Of a stretch of 26,267 bases of DNA, positions 15,728 through 22,987 are shown piece by piece. The DNA is taken from assembly GCA_937967325.1 (NCBI GenBank), contig CALBSQ010000061.1, forward strand, positions 1 to 26,267, in the 5' to 3' direction. How positions within the stretch are numbered: the stretch's first letter is position 1; every line of letters starts with the position of its first letter. The notes beneath the pieces are model-generated. The model did no database searches. It was given only the letters and a program-made list of their open reading frames with translations, and had not been told where the DNA came from. The translations under genes and the position numbers were made by a program. Origin of the DNA: an uncultured Chloroflexota bacterium. GTDB lineage: Bacteria > Chloroflexota > UBA4733.

Positions 15728-15866
15728 CAGAGGAGCAGAGGGGCAGGGGAGCAGGGGAGATCGGCATTCGGTCGGACGCATGGCCAATCGGAGCCATCTC
15801 GTCCTATTGACGGCCCTGACTCCCGACGCCACCTCCCCTCCGCTCCCCTGCCCCTCTGCTCCTCTG
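15728..15866. repeat. Inverted repeat with perfect 25-bp arms between convergent genes
   Basis: The arms 15728-15752 (beginning CAGAGGAGCAGAGGGGCAGG) and 15842-15866 are exact reverse complements over 25 bp, with an 89-bp spacer. Imperfect similarity continues on both sides (about 15724-15759 and 15833-15872). One strand of each arm is almost pure purine with G. It fills the 162-bp gap between the convergent enolase and SDR stops, so it could act as a two-way terminator or be a dispersed insertion element. Confidence 0.8.
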
Positions 15867-15874
15867 CTCCCCGG

Positions 15875-17440
15875 TCACCGTCGCGCCCACAAATGCGCCA
15901 AACTGTCCCGCGGCTGCCAGCCGAGCAGGCGCTGCGCCTTGGCGCTGGAGTACTTGCCGTGTGGCAGGTCGGCCAGGATGTGGAAGATCTCGAACGGCGA
16001 GGGCAACGTCGGCGTCTCCAGTGCGCGGCGCATAGCGTGGCCGGCGTCGTCCCAGGAAATCGACATGGGGTGGACACCGCCGGCGCCTGGCTTGGCGGTC
16101 TCCGGGTTGACGAATGAAGAGTAGTAGAGGGTGGGTACCTCCAGGTCGTAGGCCTCGGCGAACAGGCGCACGACCTCCTGGCCCAGAAACTTGGTGTGAC
16201 CGTAGAGCCAGGTACCGCCGCGCGCCGGGGCGTCGTCGGGCACGTCGAAGTCCCAGCCGTAGCCGGCCGGCCACTCGCTGGAGACCTGGAGCGGACCGGT
16301 GTGGACGACCCGCCGGATGCCGTGTGCAACGGCAGCACGCATCACGTTGTAGGCGCCGATGAAGTTGACTAGGAATGCGTTGACCGGATCTGGCCGAATG
16401 ACCGTGCAGTTGATGATGGCGTCCATCCCGGCACAGGCGCGCATGACCTGGTCAAAGTTGCTGACATCCACCTCCATCGTCTCGTGGGGCGGGGGCAGCA
16501 CTTCGGGCAAAGGAGCGCCCGGCGACTGCGGCTTGCCTTCGGCGGCGATGTCGGCGATAGGGCGCAAGTCGGTCAGACGCAAGGTGTAGGAGGAGGCGAG
16601 GACACGCGAGGTAGCCGCCGCCAGAGGACCGCCCGCGCCGAAGACGACGACTCGGCGGATCGTGCGCGACCGGACTGGCTGGCGCGGACCGAGCAAACTG
16701 AGATCACCTGCCTCCTCGGCCGCGCCGGCTGCCGGCAGCTCGGTGGGCGCCAGGTTGTGCGTAGGAGCATAGTCCAAGCCACGCGCCGCGTTCGCCAGTG
16801 GGATTCGCGTCTGCCCGCCGCCGGGGATGTGGTACACGCGCCAGCCCTGACGCAGCCGGCCGGTCGCCGTGTCGGTGCGCAGATTCAACGGCGTGGTCAA
16901 CGCCTTCACGGCCGCCTGCACGGCGTCGTCAACGTGCAGCCAGCGGCTATCGCGGCGATCCGCGCCGGTCTGGCTGTCGACAATGGTCCCGAAGCGCAGG
17001 CAGACGACTTCGATCGGCTCGAAGTGGCTGAACTGTTTGGCCGACTGCTCCGCCAGGTGCGCGGCCAACTGTCCCATGTTGGTAACGTCGGGCAACGGCT
17101 GCCAGGTCTCACTCACCGCCCACGACGCCGGGTAGCGCTCGAATAGGTCGAGCGTACTGCCGACGACAACCCGCCGCACCCCCGCCGCCACGGCCGCGCC
17201 CAGTAGCACGTAGCTGCCGCGGGTGGCGTGGTCCATGATTTCCTGCTCCGTCGTGCCGTCGGGTAGACCGGGTGCGATGGGGGCCAGGTGAACCAATGCT
17301 TCCGCGCCCTCGACTAACGGGCGAGCGACCGCCTCGTCGCGCAGGTCGCCCGACGCCTCGACGATTTCGTGCTCTGCGCGCAGCGCCGCGGCCATGCCAC
17401 GTCCCAGCAGGCTTCGACTACCCGTAATGACGATCTTCAT
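15875..17440 (-). CDS. Tandem two-domain NAD-dependent epimerase/dehydratase (SDR) protein
   Basis: At 521 residues this is about twice a normal extended SDR. Domain 1 (1-230) starts MKIVITGSRSLLGRGMAAAL, an intact NAD(P)-binding loop, but the region where YxxxK is expected reads NMGQLAAHLAEQSAK, lacking the Tyr. Domain 2 (260-521) starts RRVVVFGAGGPLAAATSRVL, a looser loop, and contains Y413-GHT-K417 followed by RLFAEAYDLEVPTLYYSSFVNPE. Thus the nucleotide loop looks better in one half and the catalytic pair in the other. Extended SDRs oxidise, epimerise or dehydrate sugars. An AGAGGG site lies just before ATG 17440. The gene follows the DNA methyltransferase by 118 bp on the same strand. 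Likely a sugar-acid or lactone enzyme in the catabolic cluster, but the substrate is unknown. Confidence 0.8.
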   Translation of the reverse strand: MKIVITGSRSLLGRGMAAALRAEHEIVEASGDLRDEAVARPLVEGAEALVHLAPIAPGLPDGTTEQEIMDHATRGSYVLLGAAVAAGVRRVVVGSTLDLFERYPASWAVSETWQPLPDVTNMGQLAAHLAEQSAKQFSHFEPIEVVCLRFGTIVDSQTGADRRDSRWLHVDDAVQAAVKALTTPLNLRTDTATGRLRQGWRVYHIPGGGQTRIPLANAARGLDYAPTHNLAPTELPAAGAAEEAGDLSLLGPRQPVRSRTIRRVVVFGAGGPLAAATSRVLASSYTLRLTDLRPIADIAAEGKPQSPGAPLPEVLPPPHETMEVDVSNFDQVMRACAGMDAIINCTVIRPDPVNAFLVNFIGAYNVMRAAVAHGIRRVVHTGPLQVSSEWPAGYGWDFDVPDDAPARGGTWLYGHTKFLGQEVVRLFAEAYDLEVPTLYYSSFVNPETAKPGAGGVHPMSISWDDAGHAMRRALETPTLPSPFEIFHILADLPHGKYSSAKAQRLLGWQPRDSLAHLWARR

Positions 17441-17558
17441 CTGCCCTCTTGCTTTTCCTCAACCCCTAACGGCGCGCCACCGTGCTCGTTCCACGGCGAA
17501 ACCGCGACTGGCGACCGCCGCCCGCAGAGCATACCCACGCCCACGATCCCTGCCAAGC

Positions 17559-18449
17559 TCAGGGACGCCAGAAGTCCAGCAAATACTCGAACGTCACCCC
17601 CATGGTGATGTAGTTGCTCGGCCAGCCGAAGATGCCGATCTGGTTGACGATGTTGCGACGGTCCCAGATAACGATGTTACGCAGCTCGTAGCCGACTGAG
17701 CGCATCGCCTCGATGACGGCGATGTGGATGGTGATACGCTCGTTCTCCCACCACATATCGGGGACGTTGATCACGCAGTGCGCGTGGCAACGAAGCAGCG
17801 GTAGCAGACTCTGATAGATGCCCACCATGGCGCGCTGATATTCCTCCAGCGGCAGCGTCCCCAGATCCCGAAGATCTTGACTGTACTGCTCGACGCGCCC
17901 GAGCTGGTCGTTCGCGCGCAGGTTGCCGCGCCGGCTCTTGTTTCGCCGTTTGCGATTGAGCAGGTTGGCATAGGGTGGCGAGGTGAGCAGCAGCGCGACG
18001 CTCTCTTCCGGCAGATAGCGAGCAATGTTCCGCGCATCGTCGCAGGTCGCTACCTGGCGGGTGGCGGCGCCTCCAGCGCCTTGCTCCAGGCGCCCCGCGG
18101 CCAGCTCAACGTAGGCCCGGTTGAGGTCGAATCCGGCGGCATTGCGTCCGCAGTCCTGCGCAGCCACCAGCGTCGTTCCGGAGCCGGCGAAGGGATCGAC
18201 GACGAGCTCACCCTGGTGGGTGAAGAGCTCGATGCATTTTCGGGCGAGACTGATCGGGAAGGCAGCCGGGTGGACACGCTTGTCGCGGATGTCGCGCTTC
18301 TCGTAGTAGAACTCCCAAACGCCAAGCTGGCTCTTCATCCAGGACTTGGCGTCCATGCAGTTGAGATGGTTCGGCGGACAAGCACAGGTGCGGTCGCACC
18401 CAATGTCGAGGAAGCCCGGCAGCTCCGAGGCGAGTGCGGACTCGGCCAT
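17559..18449 (-). CDS. Orphan DNA methyltransferase (N4-cytosine or N6-adenine type)
   Basis: The 296-aa protein has motif I DPFAGSGTT (85-93) for S-adenosylmethionine and, downstream, motif IV TSPPYANLL (156-164). SPPY is common in N4-cytosine enzymes, DPPY in N6-adenine ones. A preceding block KRDIRDKRVHPAAFPISLARKCIELF (51-76) corresponds to motif X. The order X-I-IV differs from the common beta type, where IV precedes I. Four cysteines near the N-terminus (C18, C22, C24 and C31 in the CPPNHLNC region) might bind a metal. No restriction endonuclease or specificity subunit is adjacent, so it is an orphan, possibly regulatory. It lies between two sugar-metabolism genes on the same strand (gaps 118 and 87 bp). 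The target sequence is not predictable here. Confidence 0.88.
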   Translation of the reverse strand: MAESALASELPGFLDIGCDRTCACPPNHLNCMDAKSWMKSQLGVWEFYYEKRDIRDKRVHPAAFPISLARKCIELFTHQGELVVDPFAGSGTTLVAAQDCGRNAAGFDLNRAYVELAAGRLEQGAGGAATRQVATCDDARNIARYLPEESVALLLTSPPYANLLNRKRRNKSRRGNLRANDQLGRVEQYSQDLRDLGTLPLEEYQRAMVGIYQSLLPLLRCHAHCVINVPDMWWENERITIHIAVIEAMRSVGYELRNIVIWDRRNIVNQIGIFGWPSNYITMGVTFEYLLDFWRP

Positions 18450-18536
18450 ACCTTGGTCTTTCTACTCCACGCGACGCAGCCGCGAGCTTGGCGCCGTCTC
18501 GTCCGCGAGTGCGGCGACGCCCATCCTTGCCGGGAT

Positions 18537-19949
18537 CTAGCCGGCCGCCTTCGTCGGCAGCGCCCGGGCGGTGACCGTCGCGCCATAGCCGAAGCCCGGT
18601 CCGCTGACCGTCACCAGGCTCACCTGCCCTTGCCGGCGCTGGTACAGACCCGGGTGGATCGCGGCCTCCGGCCGCGACGCCTCCGGGTAGAACTGCATGC
18701 TGTTGGTCTCGACGCCCATGATGGTGCCGGAATGGGCAGCCAGCAGCACATGCGGGATCAGGGCCAGCATGGGGTTGGTCAGGTCCTGCACCATCAGCGG
18801 CATCCCGTGCGCCTTGGCCCAGCACAGGCTCAGCAGCGCTCCCGTCTGCGTCTTGCAGGTCTTCAGGGCCACGCCGCTCCAGCCCAGCTTCCTGCCCAGC
18901 TTGATCAGCCGCCAGTCGTGCGCGCTCTCGTCGAGGAAGAGCGGCTTGCGCGCCGAGACGCTGTGGACGTCGATGCGGTGCTCCTCCAGGTCGTAGGGGA
19001 AGGGCTGTTCCACGTAGAGCAGCATGCCGTAGACGCGAGGCTGCTCGTGCAACAGACGATCCAGGACGGCGTTGACGTACGTCGGCTCGTTCACGGTGCA
19101 GTTGAAGTCGGCGGAGAGCCAGGAACAGCCCTCCTCCACAGCAATCTTGCCAACGCTCACCAGGCGAGCGTAGTCCCACTCGGCGTCGTCCCCGCGCAGC
19201 TTCACTTTGAGGCAGGACAACCCATCGGTGTGGATCCAGTCGCGCAGCAGCACGGGATAGCCATCCTCGGGCTCGCTGCCGTCACGCTCCGACTCGTCCA
19301 GCAAGTCTTTGCCGCCGACCAGATGCCAGGCCACCAGGCGGTCGGGGCGAGGGTGGACCAAGAAGTCGCCGGGATACCTGCCCGCGAACTCAACGCCGCT
19401 GCCCTTGGCAGGCGTCAGGTAGGCCGCAAGATCGGCTCCCATGAATTCGGAGGTATAGGTGGCAGAGACGGGAAGGTCAAGCAGCACGCCATAGGCATCG
19501 TGCAAGGCGAGGTCGAAGGCCGAGCAGCACACGAGGGCCGCCAACCAGGGCATCGGCTCGCGCATGCCTCGCTGCTCGTTGCAGCGCCGCCAGAGCCGAG
19601 GGAGCACGTCGGAGAGAAAGGCATGGCCGACTTCCAGGGGGTGACCGGACTGATCGAAGCCGGCCCAAGCGCCCGCCAACTCAACACAGAATGCCTGCAG
19701 CGCCTCGTGCCGTTCCGCATAGGGCAGCGCGCTTGGCCACACCCACTGCACGCTGAGCGGCGTTTCGCCCCAGCCCTCGGCCTGCCGTCCCTGCCGATCC
19801 GCGACCGTCAAGCGGACCCGCGCCAGGGTGACGGACGTCATCACTTCCGGACCGAACTTGAGCGGCACGCGCGTCTGCACCGGCAGGAAGTACAGCGCTG
19901 CACTGATCGGGCGTACATCGGTCGTCTTCTTCGCCACGGTCACCGCCAC
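18537..19949 (-). CDS. Enolase-superfamily enzyme of the muconate-cycloisomerase type, unusually long
   Basis: About 470 aa if started at GTG 19949. Barrel motifs, in that numbering, are LKVKL with K248 and K250, ADFN with D281 and N283, YVEQP with E314, FLDES with D340 and E341, and VALKTCK with K363. Metal ligands D281, E314 and D340 with opposed lysines K250 and K363 are the pattern of muconate cycloisomerases, o-succinylbenzoate synthase and dipeptide epimerases. The protein is roughly 100 residues longer than those, with an insertion around 170-245. The conserved-looking N-terminus LPVQTRVPLKFG supports a GTG start at 19949 or 19943; GGGAG at 19954-19958 precedes both, 4 nt and 10 nt away. 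It is divergent from a dehydrogenase at 20121. The substrate is unknown and may be a sugar acid. Confidence 0.82.
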   Translation of the reverse strand: MAVTVAKKTTDVRPISAALYFLPVQTRVPLKFGPEVMTSVTLARVRLTVADRQGRQAEGWGETPLSVQWVWPSALPYAERHEALQAFCVELAGAWAGFDQSGHPLEVGHAFLSDVLPRLWRRCNEQRGMREPMPWLAALVCCSAFDLALHDAYGVLLDLPVSATYTSEFMGADLAAYLTPAKGSGVEFAGRYPGDFLVHPRPDRLVAWHLVGGKDLLDESERDGSEPEDGYPVLLRDWIHTDGLSCLKVKLRGDDAEWDYARLVSVGKIAVEEGCSWLSADFNCTVNEPTYVNAVLDRLLHEQPRVYGMLLYVEQPFPYDLEEHRIDVHSVSARKPLFLDESAHDWRLIKLGRKLGWSGVALKTCKTQTGALLSLCWAKAHGMPLMVQDLTNPMLALIPHVLLAAHSGTIMGVETNSMQFYPEASRPEAAIHPGLYQRRQGQVSLVTVSGPGFGYGATVTARALPTKAAG

Positions 19950-20069
19950 AATACTCCCGCTTCCAACTGCGTCGCGGCAATAATAGCGCGAGTTGAAGCT
20001 GTTGACGGCGAAGTGCTTCAACCGGAAGCCTGTTGGGCCATGATCGGGTGAAGCCCGGAGTGAAATTCC

Positions 20070-20101
20070 TTGGGGACACCCCAAACCCCGCCCTGACGGG
20101 G
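20070..20101. repeat. Two adjacent small hairpins upstream of the dehydrogenase gene
   Basis: TTGGGG (20070-20075), loop ACA, CCCCAA (20079-20084) is a perfect hairpin. It is followed directly by CCCCG (20086-20090), loop CCCTGA, CGGGG (20097-20101). They lie in the 171-bp region between the divergent starts 19949 and 20121 and end 19 nt before the ATG at 20121. They may be a dispersed repeat or a 5' leader structure of the dehydrogenase mRNA. Confidence 0.5.
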
Positions 20102-20120
20102 CAGTAGGTGGAGGCGAGCA

Positions 20121-21131
20121 ATGAAACGCGTTGGGAAGCTGGACGGTGTCGGCAACATCGTCGTGGAGGACGTGCCGATCCCGCCCCTGGGAGCCGGACA
20201 GTTGCTGGTGCGCAACCAGCGCAGTCTCATCAGTCGGGGCTCGGAAATCGGCGCCCGGTATTTGCGGGAAGGAGCCGTCGACCCGGCGATCATGGGCTAC
20301 TCCTCAGCCGGCGTGGTGGAGCAGATCGGACCGGGCGTGACGGAGTTCGCGCCCGGCCAGCGTGCCGCGGTGGTCGCGCCGCACGCCGAGTACGTGGTGG
20401 GCGACCTTTCCGGCAGTGTGGTGGGCAGTACGCTGTCCATCCCTGACGGAGTCTCCTTCGACCAGGCAACCTTCCACCCGCTGGTGACCAGCGCCGTGAC
20501 CTGGGCTGAGATTGCTGGAGTACAGCCTGACCAGACGGTGGTGGTCCTTGGCCAGGGCCTGGTGGGCAACCTCGTCCTGCAAGCGGTGCGCGCCTACCAG
20601 CCGGGGCGGCTGATCGCCGTCGACACCCTGGAGATGCGCTGCGCACTGGCGGGCCGCATGGGCGCGGACGACGTGATCAACGCGGCAACGGCAGACCCCG
20701 TGCAAGCGGTCCACGAGCTGACTGGCGGCCGCGGCGCCGACCTCGTCATGGACTGCGTTGGCGGCAAGGCCGGGGTACGCTCCTTCGCCCAGGCCCAGGA
20801 CATGTGTCGCCCCCTGGGGACGATCCACCTGATCGGCCTGTATCACGGCGAGCCGTTGCCGCTCGACGCCGGGAAAATCCAGCGCAAGCGTCTGATTGGC
20901 GGCCTGTATAGCCCGGTGCCCCGCGCGCCATATGCGGAGCGCGCAATGGCGGCGCTCCGCGACCGGCAGATAGAGGTCGATCCGCTGATCACCCACCACT
21001 TCCCCTACACCGCCGCGCAGGAGGCCTTCGACCTGCTCTACCACCGGCTCGGTGATGCTATCGGCGTCATCCTCACCTGGCCGGGCAGCGAGCCGGGGAG
21101 TGAGGTCACAACGTTCCCGCCAGCACTTTGA
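20121..21131 (+). CDS. Zinc-independent-looking medium-chain dehydrogenase (alcohol dehydrogenase-like)
   Basis: The 336-aa protein has the medium-chain dehydrogenase layout. A GroES-like N-terminal domain (VEDVPIPPLGAGQLLVRN, SLISRGSEIGARYL, MGYSSAGVVEQIGPGV, FAPGQRAAV) is followed by a Rossmann domain with VVVLGQGLVGNLVLQ (GxGxxG). The catalytic zinc Cys and His and the four-Cys structural zinc loop are absent. The SLISRGSE variant is typical of the BchC-like, non-zinc branch that automated annotation calls zinc-binding dehydrogenase. It would oxidise a hydroxyl group using NAD(P). GGAGG lies 6 nt before ATG 20121. It is divergent from the long enolase-superfamily gene and may act in the same pathway. 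The substrate is unknown. Confidence 0.85.
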   Translation: MKRVGKLDGVGNIVVEDVPIPPLGAGQLLVRNQRSLISRGSEIGARYLREGAVDPAIMGYSSAGVVEQIGPGVTEFAPGQRAAVVAPHAEYVVGDLSGSVVGSTLSIPDGVSFDQATFHPLVTSAVTWAEIAGVQPDQTVVVLGQGLVGNLVLQAVRAYQPGRLIAVDTLEMRCALAGRMGADDVINAATADPVQAVHELTGGRGADLVMDCVGGKAGVRSFAQAQDMCRPLGTIHLIGLYHGEPLPLDAGKIQRKRLIGGLYSPVPRAPYAERAMAALRDRQIEVDPLITHHFPYTAAQEAFDLLYHRLGDAIGVILTWPGSEPGSEVTTFPPAL

Positions 21132-21293
21132 CCGTAGACACGATCCGTCGGACTTTCCCGGTGCAGGCCCGCGGCACAGCGCACGCTTGCAATTTCGCCA
21201 CGGGTCGCCCACACTGGCACTCGTTACCGCGTTAGCTCGAGATGGCTCGCGTGCTCATCACGCAGTTCCAACGAATGTGGGAGGACTCCGCAC

Positions 21294-21617
21294 ATGCCCG
21301 CCGACGCTCGAGCGGTGTACGAATCCATCGCTTTGGACCTGTCCAGCGAGTCGCAAGCAGTCGCCGCAAAGATGTTTGGGATGCCCTGCCTCAAGATTCG
21401 GGGCAAGGCCTTCGCCGGCTTCCATCAAGATGCCATGGCGTTCAAGTTGGACGGCGAGGCGCACGCGCAGGCGCTGGCCCTCGCCGGCGCGCACCTCTTC
21501 GACCCGTCCGGCATGGGCCGGCCCATGAAGCAATGGGTGCAGGTGCCCGCGGAGCACGGCAGCCAGTGGGGCCGCCTCGGCCGGCAAGCGCTGGACTACG
21601 TCCGCCAGGCAGGCTGA
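21294..21617 (+). CDS. TfoX/Sxy N-terminal domain protein
   Basis: The 107-aa protein reads AKMFGMPCLKIRGKAFAGFHQDAMAFKL then GAHLFDPSGMGRPMKQWVQVP. This follows the TfoX N-terminal domain consensus (MFG-CPC/MPC, G-K-FAG, GRPMKxWV). In gamma-proteobacteria the domain belongs to a competence regulator, but stand-alone copies like this are widespread and uncharacterised, so a competence role should not be assumed. GGGAGG is 9 nt before ATG 21294. It is monocistronic by spacing (74 bp to the next gene). The upstream gap 21132-21293 holds nothing recognisable. Confidence 0.8.
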   Translation: MPADARAVYESIALDLSSESQAVAAKMFGMPCLKIRGKAFAGFHQDAMAFKLDGEAHAQALALAGAHLFDPSGMGRPMKQWVQVPAEHGSQWGRLGRQALDYVRQAG

Positions 21618-21691
21618 GCGGGATCGTGCAGTGTCACAGCCAGCATGCGACCCATATCGTAGGATGACTGTCGAACGAGAGGATTCCTCCT

Positions 21692-21958
21692 ATGAAGACA
21701 TTGGTGACCGTGACAGCGGATGGGCAGTTGGAGTTGCCGGAGCCGGCGCGCGAAGAGCTCGGCGTGCTTGATGGCGGCAGCGTGGAGCTGGAGATTGTCA
21801 ACCAGACAGTCCTGCTCCGCTCCGTTGGCGACGATGTACCGACCGACGAGGAACTGGCGCGAATCCGACGCGGGCTAGCTGACATTGAAGCCGGCCGAGT
21901 CCGAGACGTCACCGAGGAGGAGCTGTTGGCGCTCATCAACCCGATTGATCGCCCGTGA
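21692..21958 (+). CDS. AbrB/SpoVT-fold antitoxin-like protein
   Basis: The 88-aa protein starts MKTLVTVTADGQLELPEPAREELGVLDGGSVELEI, a swapped-hairpin AbrB domain (VTVxxDGxLxLPxxxREELG) as found in VapB/MazE antitoxins. It ends in a helical acidic tail (DEELARIRRGLADIEAGRVRDVTEEELLALI) of the type that wraps a PIN toxin. Its GTGA stop/start overlap with the following frame is typical of toxin-antitoxin operons, but the following frame is not a PIN toxin; it encodes a truncated sugar isomerase. The toxin therefore seems lost. GAGAGGA lies 9 nt upstream of the ATG within a small GAGG-ATT-CCTC dyad that might be an autoregulatory site. Confidence 0.8.
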   Translation: MKTLVTVTADGQLELPEPAREELGVLDGGSVELEIVNQTVLLRSVGDDVPTDEELARIRRGLADIEAGRVRDVTEEELLALINPIDRP

Positions 21959-22395
21959 GGTTTGAGACCTTGGTGTTCAGCGTGGTCCTCCTCTACGAGC
22001 CCTACATCGTCAACGTCTGCTCCACGCCGGAGCTGGGCGCCCAGCTCGTCCGTGAGTTCAATTCGCCGCACCTCGCCTTGCTCATGGACCCGACCAACCG
22101 GTTCGAGCCGAACATGGTCGAGCGGGGGCAGGTTGGGGCGGTGCTACGGCGGGGCTTCGCCGCCGAGCGCGGCCAATTCCGCCTGGCCCACGCGAAGGAC
22201 GTGACTCCTGCTGCGCCTGGTGGCAACAAGCCCGGTCTCCCCGGCCCCGGCCAGGGCATCCTGGACTATCGCCTGTACTTGCGGCTGCTCAAGGAGCATG
22301 GCTACGACGGCCCACTGATCATCGAGCACCTTACCGAGCGCGAGGTACCCGACGCCATGAGTTACGTCCAGCGCTTCATCGACACGGTAGCTTGA
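21955..22395 (+). pseudogene. 5'-truncated xylose-isomerase-like sugar isomerase/epimerase
   Basis: The 146-aa frame, starting at a GTG that overlaps the antitoxin stop, is the C-terminal half of a xylose-isomerase-like TIM barrel (AP endonuclease 2 family), normally about 270-300 aa. Recognisable are YEPYIVNVCSTPELG (E15), HLALLMDPTN (D45), FRLAHAKDV (H79, D82), the loop GLPGPGQGILDYRLYLRLLKEHGYDGPLII and IEHL (E124). The four likely metal ligands are present but strands 1 to about 4 are missing, so an active barrel is unlikely. The first 10 or so residues (RFETLVFSV) do not belong to the family. It looks like a deletion joining the antitoxin operon to an isomerase remnant. It could still be translated by coupling. 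Confidence 0.75.
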
Positions 22396-22398
22396 CGT

Positions 22399-22441
22399 GC
22401 CGGCTGGTGCGGGCCGGGGGGGCCGTCCCGCACCAGCCGGC
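22399..22441 (+). terminator. Strong 15-bp hairpin after the isomerase fragment
   Basis: GCCGGCTGGTGCGGG (22399-22413), a 13-nt loop, and CCCGCACCAGCCGGC (22427-22441) are perfect reverse complements. The stem begins 4 nt after the isomerase stop codon, where a terminator is expected. No T-run follows (CTCACCCAT), so it may be a processing or stabilising hairpin instead. Confidence 0.6.
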
Positions 22442-22448
22442 CTCACCC

Positions 22449-22884
22449 ATGCCAGGCAGTAGAGCCCGCGATTGGTGCTACGCTTGCTCACCGGAAGCGG
22501 AGGCGTACATTGCGGGCAGGCAGCCATCGCGGGTGCGCGGGGTGTCGCGGGAAGTCGCGGTAGACGCGCGGGCGCTGCGCCGGGCGATGACACCGGCCGA
22601 GCGACGGCTGTGGTCGGCGCTGCGGGAACGGCGGTTGTACGGCCTATGGTTCCGTACCCAGCACGCGCTCGGACCCTTTATCCCTTGACTTCTGCTGCCC
22701 GTCGCGCCGGCTAGTCGTGGAGCTGGACGGGAGCGGACCCGAGGAGCCAGAGCAAGCGCACCGTGACGCCGCCCGAACCGGCCATCTGGCAGCGCATGGC
22801 TACCGGGTCCTGCGCTTCCGCAACGACGACGATACTTGCCGCCTATCCAACCCTCACACCGCTGGATGTTCAGAACGCTGTTGA
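22449..22884 (+). pseudogene. Frameshifted DUF559 (Vsr-like endonuclease fold) gene
   Basis: From ATG 22449 the frame contains ARALRRAMTPAERRLWSALRERRLYGLWFRTQHALGPFIP, then a stop at 22685. One frame later it resumes DFCCPSRRLVVELDG, then HRDAARTGHLAAHGYRVLRFRND. Together they give the full DUF559 pattern (TPAERxLWxxLR, FRxQxxxGPFIxDFxCPxxxLVVELDG, GYRVLRF). Removing one C from the run at 22682-22684 restores ILDF, so a single-base insertion explains the break. The expected C-terminal helix after RFRND is missing. The sequence there matches another family instead. The real start could be a later GTG near 22531. An assembly error could also cause the frameshift. Confidence 0.75.
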
Positions 22885-22987
22885 ATTCGAGCCGCAGCGG
22901 CGCGATCGTCAGCGCGCTAGCTACCCTCGATATCACCTGCAGCGCGAATGCACTTTCTCATGGATGAGGACGCCGACGCACGAGTAG
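22826..22987 (+). pseudogene. Remnant resembling the C-terminus of a DUF433 antitoxin
   Basis: In a frame different from the DUF559 fragment, the sequence reads ILAAYPTLTPLDVQNAVEF. This corresponds to the end of DUF433 proteins (I-L-x-x-YP-x-LT-x-x-D-V-x-x-A-L-x-Y/F). DUF433 proteins are small helix-turn-helix antitoxin-like proteins usually encoded just before a DUF5615 PIN-like protein, and a DUF5615-like remnant follows. The N-terminal part (usually with GKPxIxGTRI) is absent. The join with DUF559 falls at about 22830. The match is short, so confidence is moderate. Confidence 0.45.

Noticed and set aside
17877..20051. A 724-codon forward-strand open frame
   Set aside because: It runs antisense across the DNA methyltransferase and the long enolase-superfamily gene, both with clear motifs. 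Its product is Arg/His/Gln-rich without any recognisable domain, as expected for a high-GC shadow frame.
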